Below, piece after piece: positions 6,420 to 10,336 of a stretch of DNA of 10,336 nt. Below the pieces are notes generated by a model. The model was not told where the DNA came from. It saw only the letters and a program-made list of their open reading frames with translations, and did not search any database. How positions within the stretch are numbered: the stretch's first letter is position 1; the number at the start of each line of letters is the position of its first letter. Origin of the DNA: Steroidobacteraceae bacterium. GTDB taxonomy: Bacteria; Pseudomonadota; Gammaproteobacteria; Steroidobacterales; Steroidobacteraceae. A program made the position numbers and the translations under genes. The stretch spans positions 1 to 10,336 of the forward strand of contig JALRHE010000304.1 in NCBI GenBank assembly GCA_023253235.1, written 5' to 3'.

Positions 6420-7689
6420 AGGCTTGCCACAATAGATAAGCGGCAATGGGGTTGGCGACGGCAGAGACGAGCGCCATCGAATAGCCCACCTTGCTCTCGT
6501 CACCAAAGACGAAGTCTGTCGAAAAGCCAACGGCAAACGGGCCGAGGGTGGCACCGACTAGCACCAGCGACAATTGGTAGGCCGCGCCAAATTGCGCCCG
6601 CATACGATCGGGCGTGATGGCTTGCACATACGCGCCCGCAGGACCTGTGGCAGCAGAGCCAAAGAAAAACGTGAAGAAGATCAAGGCGGCATGCGCCTGC
6701 ATCGTCGGCATGAAGGGCGCGAGAATCGAGGGTAATACCAAGCCGAGTCCGCAGTAGAACAGCACGCGCAATTTGGCGCGATGATCGCCTTTCGACTCTA
6801 GATGGTCCGACCACCAACCTCCGGCGAAGGCGCCGAGTAAGCCACCCACGAGTGCCACCGTGCCGATGGTCAGTGCCGACTCGGCAGGTGTGGCGCCGTA
6901 CTGGCGTTGGTACAGCGCTGGCGTCCATGTCATCACGGCGAAGGCGGTGACGGCGGTCGTGCCGTAGCCTGCGAATACATATCCGTAGCGAGCTAGGTTG
7001 GCTTTGAAGTGAGCGCGCGTTTCCTGCAGCGTGGCCGGAGGTCCCTGTTGTGCGCGCGGAGGTTCCTTGACGAACAACATCAGCAGTGCGACGGGCAGCC
7101 CGAGCAAGCCGATGATGACCATCACGAGTCGCCAACCGGAAATGTCGCCGACGATGGGCCAGGTCACCGTGCCTTGTGACATCACCCACGCGATAGTGGC
7201 GCCGCCAAGCAAATAAGCGAGACCCGTGCCTGCGGTGACGCCCGCACTGAAGACGCCGATGGCGAGGGAGAGTCGCTGCGGCGGGAAGTAGCCAGCGAGC
7301 ATGGAATAGGCGGACGGCGAAAGGGTGGCTTCGCCCACACCGACGCCGATTCGATACAGGAAAAGCTGGGCGTAAGACCGTGCGGTACCTGCCAAGGTGG
7401 TCATGCTGCACCAGAGCACGATGCCGGTGGTGATGATCCACTTGCGGCTATAACGGTCAGCCCAACGCGCGATGAGAAGACCCATGCCGCAATAAAAGAT
7501 CGCGAAAGCGGCCCCTGCGAGCAGGCTGAACGCGGTGTCGGATATCTGCAGGTCTGCTTTGATCGGCTGGACGAGTAACGAGAGGATCAACCGGTCGATG
7601 AACGACACGCAGTTGGCCAGCGCTAGCACCAGCACCACAAACCAAGCATAGAGCGGGTTCGCATAGGTCTGCGTTTGGGATGTGGTCAC
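6394..7689 (-). CDS. MFS transporter, spinster-like, 431 aa
   Basis: This is an inner-membrane major facilitator carrier with about 12 hydrophobic segments. The N-terminus (Y-A-W-F-V-V-L-V-L-A-L-A-N) leads to F-I-D-R-L-I-L in the first helix, typical of the spinster-like group. The loop between helices 2 and 3 holds the MFS signature R-W-A-D-R-Y-S-R-K-W. G-V-G-V-G-E-A-T-L-S-P-S follows in helix 4, and G-G-W-W-S-D-H-L is the second-half counterpart of the loop signature. The start is GTG (7689-7687), with GGGGGA (7702-7697) seven bases upstream. Bacterial members of this group often lie in catabolic clusters and are annotated as carriers of organic acids or aromatic compounds, so uptake of the pathway substrate or export of an intermediate is likely but not proven. 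The gene is divergent from the hydrolase (67 bases between starts) and convergent with the aldehyde dehydrogenase. Confidence 0.93.
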   Translation of the reverse strand: MTTSQTQTYANPLYAWFVVLVLALANCVSFIDRLILSLLVQPIKADLQISDTAFSLLAGAAFAIFYCGMGLLIARWADRYSRKWIITTGIVLWCSMTTLAGTARSYAQLFLYRIGVGVGEATLSPSAYSMLAGYFPPQRLSLAIGVFSAGVTAGTGLAYLLGGATIAWVMSQGTVTWPIVGDISGWRLVMVIIGLLGLPVALLMLFVKEPPRAQQGPPATLQETRAHFKANLARYGYVFAGYGTTAVTAFAVMTWTPALYQRQYGATPAESALTIGTVALVGGLLGAFAGGWWSDHLESKGDHRAKLRVLFYCGLGLVLPSILAPFMPTMQAHAALIFFTFFFGSAATGPAGAYVQAITPDRMRAQFGAAYQLSLVLVGATLGPFAVGFSTDFVFGDESKVGYSMALVSAVANPIAAYLLWQAFRRARALL

Positions 7690-7724
7690 GCTGTCGTCCC
7701 CCGTTGGTTTTTATTCGAGTCGCT

Positions 7725-7737
7725 GGAGTATATCTCC
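7725..7737. promoter_or_regulatory. Shared AT-rich -10 region of divergent MFS and hydrolase genes
   Basis: GGAG-TATAT-CTCC (7725-7737) is an inverted repeat with an AT-rich centre in the 67-base gap between the two divergent starts. On the minus strand it contains TATACT (7732-7727), a five-of-six -10 match for the MFS gene. On the plus strand it contains TATATC (7729-7734), which would start hydrolase transcription near 7741. No good -35 hexamer is seen for either: the plus-strand TTGGTT at 7704-7709 is 19 bases away. The two promoters may therefore be face to face and mutually exclusive. By-eye evidence only. Confidence 0.35.
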
Positions 7738-7744
7738 CCTAGGT

Positions 7745-7750
7745 GAGGTG
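7745..7750 (+). promoter_or_regulatory. Ribosome binding site deciding the hydrolase start
   Basis: GAGGTG lies six bases before the ATG at 7757. The frame is open back to a GTG at 7682, but that start would overlap the MFS gene's 5' end and has no comparable site, so ATG 7757 is preferred. Confidence 0.75.
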
Positions 7751-7756
7751 ACTTGC

Positions 7757-8749
7757 ATGATCCGTAAATTACTCAAATGGATGCTCGGCACACTGGCGCT
7801 CATCCTATTGGGCGTTCTCTTGATCGGTGTGTGGGCCGCCTGGATCTATCGCGATCGGCCAGCTGCCGAGGTTGAGGCGCGTTGGGCGGGTGATCGCTCG
7901 CGATTCGTCGAGATCGACGGCGTGCGGCTGCACTACCGTGACGAAGGTGAGGGCCCGGTCGTGCTCTTGCTGCACGCCAATTATTCGAGTCTGTTCATGT
8001 GGGAGCCGTGGGTCAGTGCGCTCAAGGATGGTTATCGTGTCATTCGGGTTGATCTGCCTGCGCACGGCCTGACCGGCCCCGAACCTCGCGGCAACTACAC
8101 GCTTGAGCGTATTCAGTACCTCATCGAAGAGTTCATCGACTCGCGAGGTCTCGAGCGCTTCACACTCGCAGGCACATCCATCGGCGGCACGGTTGCCATG
8201 CGTTACACCGCCGATCACCCCGAACGAGTTGAGCGTTTGGTGCTCATCAGTCCCGGATCTTTGGAGAAGCGAGTTCGCGGCCGGACTCAAGGCGCCGATA
8301 TTCCGACCGTTGCGAACGTCATCGCTTACGTCGCGCCGCCTGCCTTTACGCGGTTCATGCTCGAGAGCGACTACGGAGACCCTACCAGGGTGAGCGATGC
8401 CGTCGTCGATGAGTGGTATTCGATGTGGCGTCGTGAAGGTAATCGGTTGGCGATGATCGAGTTGTTACGGCAGTACGTCTCGGGCGGAGTCGAGGAGAAA
8501 ATCCGCTCGGTCAAAGTGCCGGTACTGCTGATTTGGGGCGAGAAAAACCGGCGGGTTCCCTTGTCACTGGCGTATGAGACCCGAGACTTGCTGCAAAACT
8601 CACCTGACGTTCGTCTCGAGGTGATGCCCGGGATCGGGCACATGCTCGTTCAGGAAGCGCCGCGCGAGAGTGCGGCCGTGATACGTCGCTACCTGGACGA
8701 GTTCAAAGAAAAAGACGCCGCTAAAACTTCGGCGACCGCTTCTCCATGA
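7757..8749 (+). CDS. Membrane-anchored alpha/beta hydrolase with altered active site, 330 aa
   Basis: A single N-terminal transmembrane anchor (about residues 10-31, preceded by R3, K4 and K7) suggests a protein held at the inner membrane with its catalytic domain outside. The alpha/beta-hydrolase fold follows: F-V-E-I-D-G-V-R-L-H-Y near residue 50; H73-A74-N-Y where the family normally has H-G; D-L-P-A-H-G-L-T-G-P near 99; the nucleophile elbow G-T-S141-I-G-G; W-G-E-K-N264-R-R-V-P; and G-I-G-H295 with the catalytic His. In most relatives (for example MhpC-type hydrolases) the fourth residue of the G-x-x-D-R motif is the catalytic Asp; here the codon is AAC, Asn. The Ser and His are intact. 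Possible roles are ester hydrolysis or C-C cleavage, or a binding function. It is divergent from the MFS gene and overlaps the convergent crotonase gene by 29 bases. Confidence 0.9.
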   Translation: MIRKLLKWMLGTLALILLGVLLIGVWAAWIYRDRPAAEVEARWAGDRSRFVEIDGVRLHYRDEGEGPVVLLLHANYSSLFMWEPWVSALKDGYRVIRVDLPAHGLTGPEPRGNYTLERIQYLIEEFIDSRGLERFTLAGTSIGGTVAMRYTADHPERVERLVLISPGSLEKRVRGRTQGADIPTVANVIAYVAPPAFTRFMLESDYGDPTRVSDAVVDEWYSMWRREGNRLAMIELLRQYVSGGVEEKIRSVKVPVLLIWGEKNRRVPLSLAYETRDLLQNSPDVRLEVMPGIGHMLVQEAPRESAAVIRRYLDEFKEKDAAKTSATASP

Positions 8750-9491
8750 AGGCTCGAGCCCCTTCGAGAAATTCGCTCGACGAGAAGCTCTCGTCGTAAT
8801 AGCGCTTCGAGCCGGGAGTTTCGGCATCGGTGCCGGCGCTGATCAGGCTCACCACGGCCTTGGCCGCTCGTACCGAATTGGGTGCGTTGCCGGCGATGTC
8901 GCCGGCGAGCGCGAGTGCGTAGGACTCGAGTTCATCCGACGGGACGATGCGGTTGATCATGCCGAGGTGCAGCGCTTCGGTTGCATCGATTCGACGGCCG
9001 GTGAACAGGATTTCCTTCGTGCGCGACGGGCCGACCAGATCGTACAGTCGCTTGGTGTCGGCCAGACTGTAGGCGAGACCGAGCTTGGCAGGTGGAATCG
9101 CGAAAAAAGCATCGGGTGTTGCGAGGCGCAGATCGCAGCTCAAGGCGAGTCCGCAGCCTCCGCCCGTGCAGGCACCGCGGATCATGGCGATGGTGGGAAT
9201 CGGGATACGCTCCCAAGCCACCTGAGCATCGAGCACCGCTTGTTGCATCGTTTGCATTTTCGGCGGATCCGCCAGGCTTTGGCGCATCTCGATGATATCC
9301 GCGCCGGCGCTGAAGGCCTCGTGACCCGCACCCGTGAGCAAGACCACCCGCAGCCGGTCGTCTTGCGATAGTCGTGCCGCGAGGTGGGTCAGCTCCATCC
9401 ACATCGCCGAATTCAGTGCATTGCGCTTGTCCGGTCGGTTCAAGGTCACTCGACCGATAGGGGGAACTATGTCCGTCAGCAGTTCGCTCAT
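8721..9491 (-). CDS. Crotonase-family protein (enoyl-CoA hydratase/isomerase-like), 256 aa
   Basis: The fold signatures are clear: V-T-L-N-R-P-D-K-R-N-A-L near residue 15; F-S-A-G-A-D (60-65), which gives the first oxyanion-hole amide; and G-A-C-T-G-G-G-C-G-L-A-L-S-C-D-L-R-L-A (106-124), which gives the second. The family binds acyl-CoA and stabilises a thioester enolate. Of the two glutamates used by classical enoyl-CoA hydratase, the equivalent of rat Glu164 is kept (E160, T-K-E-I-L-F-T-G). The equivalent of Glu144 is replaced by Pro (F-A-I-P-P134-A-K-L-G-L), and the usual G-A-G-G-T-Q-R-L becomes L-A-D-T-K-R-L. Standard syn-hydration is thus doubtful; isomerase, lyase or another CoA reaction is possible. 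The start is ATG 9491; an upstream in-frame TAA prevents extension. No ribosome site is visible, so the mRNA may be leaderless. Confidence 0.93.
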   Translation of the reverse strand: MSELLTDIVPPIGRVTLNRPDKRNALNSAMWMELTHLAARLSQDDRLRVVLLTGAGHEAFSAGADIIEMRQSLADPPKMQTMQQAVLDAQVAWERIPIPTIAMIRGACTGGGCGLALSCDLRLATPDAFFAIPPAKLGLAYSLADTKRLYDLVGPSRTKEILFTGRRIDATEALHLGMINRIVPSDELESYALALAGDIAGNAPNSVRAAKAVVSLISAGTDAETPGSKRYYDESFSSSEFLEGARAFMEKRSPKF

Positions 9492-9497
9492 GCGATC

Positions 9498-9506
9498 ATG
9501 TTAGCA
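9498..9506 (-). promoter_or_regulatory. Candidate extended -10 promoter giving a leaderless crotonase mRNA
   Basis: On the minus strand TG-C-TAACAT (9506-9498) matches an extended -10 element (TGnTAnnnT). Transcription would be expected to begin six to seven bases further on, at or next to the A of the ATG (9491). This agrees with the lack of a Shine-Dalgarno sequence. TTGTGA (9523-9518) could be a poor -35 with a short 14-base spacer. By-eye evidence only. Confidence 0.35.
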
Positions 9507-9532
9507 GTCTGAAGTTCTCACAAGGAGTTCCG

Positions 9533-10336
9533 ATGAGCGTGTATCCGGATCTGCGTGGCAAGGTGGCGATCGTCACAGGCTCAGGTCGGCCCAAGGGCCT
9601 GGGCGAAGCGATGGTGAAGCGATTGGCAGCCGAAGGTTGCAAGGTGGTCGTGAGCGACATCGGGGCTGCTCGCGGCGCTGAGATGCCGGAGTCGGCGATC
9701 GGCTCGTCGAAGGAGATGCAACAGATCGTCGATGAGATCCGCGCCGCCGGTGGCGAAGCGATCGGCGTCGTGTGTGATGTGCTCGAAGAGGCGCAGGTTG
9801 CCGAACTCGTCGCAAAGACGGTGGCGCACTACGGACGCCTCGACATCATGGTGAACAACGCGGGTATCGGTTATCTGATGAAACCGATCGTCGAGATGAC
9901 ACAAGCCGATTGGGATGCCGTGCTCGGTGTCAATCTGCGCGGTGCGTTTTTCGGCATCAAGCATGCAGCGAAGCAGTTCATCGCCCAAGGGAAGGGCGGC
10001 CGAATCATCAACATCGGTAGTCAAGCGTCGAAGTCGGGTTTCCCGTTCGCATCGGCTTACGTGTCTTCGAAGCACGGTATGGTGGGCCTGACCCGCTCGG
10101 CTGCGATCGAACTGGGCTCGCAGGGCATCACCGTCAATACGATTTGTCCAAACCATGTCACGACGGGTCTCGGTGCCTGGCAGAACCAGTTTTTCAGCGC
10201 GGCGACCGGCCGCAGCGAAGAGAAGTATCTCGCCGACATGCGTGCACGCATCCCGCTCGGTCGACCCGGTTTGCAGGACGATATCGCCAAGGCCTGCGCG
10301 TTCCTAGCCTCGGGTGAGGCCGCTTACATCACGGGT
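9533..10336 (+). CDS. Short-chain dehydrogenase/reductase (SDR), C-terminus cut by right edge
   Basis: This is a cytoplasmic NAD(P)-dependent oxidoreductase acting on an alcohol or ketone. ATG 9533 follows AAGGAG (9522-9527) by five bases, and 268 codons are open to the edge. Motifs of a classical SDR are complete: V-T-G-S-G-R-P-K-G-L-G (14-24) as the dinucleotide loop, with two more residues than the standard T-G-x3-G-x-G; D42 at the end of the second strand, which favours NAD over NADP; N108-N-A-G; catalytic N134 (V-N-L), S163 (N-I-G-S), Y176 and K180 (Y-V-S-S-K). The last visible residues, A-Y-I-T-G, normally stand about 10-15 residues before the C-terminal glycine motif, so little is missing. 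An extra Ala/Ser/Glu-rich stretch follows D42 (about residues 44-62). It is divergent from the crotonase gene with only 41 bases between starts. The substrate is unknown. Confidence 0.95.
   Translation, partial: MSVYPDLRGKVAIVTGSGRPKGLGEAMVKRLAAEGCKVVVSDIGAARGAEMPESAIGSSKEMQQIVDEIRAAGGEAIGVVCDVLEEAQVAELVAKTVAHYGRLDIMVNNAGIGYLMKPIVEMTQADWDAVLGVNLRGAFFGIKHAAKQFIAQGKGGRIINIGSQASKSGFPFASAYVSSKHGMVGLTRSAAIELGSQGITVNTICPNHVTTGLGAWQNQFFSAATGRSEEKYLADMRARIPLGRPGLQDDIAKACAFLASGEAAYITG

Noticed and set aside
6500..7441. 313-codon minus-strand open frame within the MFS gene
   Set aside because: It is another frame on the same strand as the MFS transporter, rich in Arg and His, with no membrane segments or motifs.
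7682..7756. 25-codon N-terminal extension of the hydrolase from GTG 7682
   Set aside because: It would overlap the divergent MFS start and place 25 polar residues before a clear membrane anchor. ATG 7757 has a good ribosome site.
1..10336. Search for tRNA, rRNA, CRISPR arrays, insertion sequences, toxin-antitoxin pairs, phage or defence genes
   Set aside because: No tRNA-like cloverleaf, regularly spaced repeats, transposase motifs, terminal repeats or small paired antitoxin-like frames were found. All substantial coding is explained by the eight genes listed.

Overview
The window is a GC-rich (by eye around 60%), gene-dense bacterial chromosome segment with eight protein genes, two of them cut by the window edges. 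A TonB-dependent outer-membrane receptor shows a Gram-negative host. Receptor style, GC level and the mix of catabolic enzymes suggest a proteobacterium, perhaps Gammaproteobacteria of the Steroidobacter/Nevskia type or a sphingomonad-like alphaproteobacterium. That placement is inference: no rRNA or other marker gene is present.

Layout. (1) 1-302, minus: the N-terminal 100 residues of a Rieske [2Fe-2S] oxygenase. (2) A 205-bp divergent intergenic region with a perfect 6-bp inverted repeat and a sigma70-like promoter candidate. (3) 508-1895, plus: an unrecognised 175-aa protein coupled by a 4-base overlap to a Tat-signal DUF1838-type exported protein. (4) 2090-4876, plus: a 928-aa TonB-dependent receptor, closed by a strong intrinsic terminator. 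(5) 4971-6419, plus: an aldehyde dehydrogenase starting only 20 bases after the terminator's T tract. (6) 6394-7689, minus: a spinster-like MFS transporter whose 3' end overlaps the dehydrogenase. (7) 7757-8749, plus: a membrane-anchored alpha/beta hydrolase with altered active-site residues. (8) 8721-9491, minus: a crotonase-family (enoyl-CoA hydratase/isomerase-like) enzyme overlapping the hydrolase tail to tail. (9) 9533 to the right edge, plus: a short-chain dehydrogenase/reductase lacking only its last residues.

Together the set looks like a peripheral catabolic cluster for a small hydrophobic or oxygenated organic compound. The receptor and MFS carrier would move substrate across the two membranes. 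The Rieske enzyme would hydroxylate or demethylate, the SDR and aldehyde dehydrogenase would oxidise alcohol and aldehyde groups, the hydrolase would cleave an ester or C-C bond, and the crotonase would act on an acyl-CoA. The substrate cannot be read from the sequence, and no transcriptional regulator lies in the window. Most genes are separate transcription units in alternating orientation. No tRNA, rRNA, CRISPR array, insertion sequence or phage gene was seen, and no gene-free stretch exceeds about 205 bases. I found no clearly new defence or mobile system. The best leads are the unknown gene/DUF1838 pair, the four cysteine pairs of the receptor, the hydrolase with a replaced catalytic acid, and the terminator in front of the dehydrogenase.
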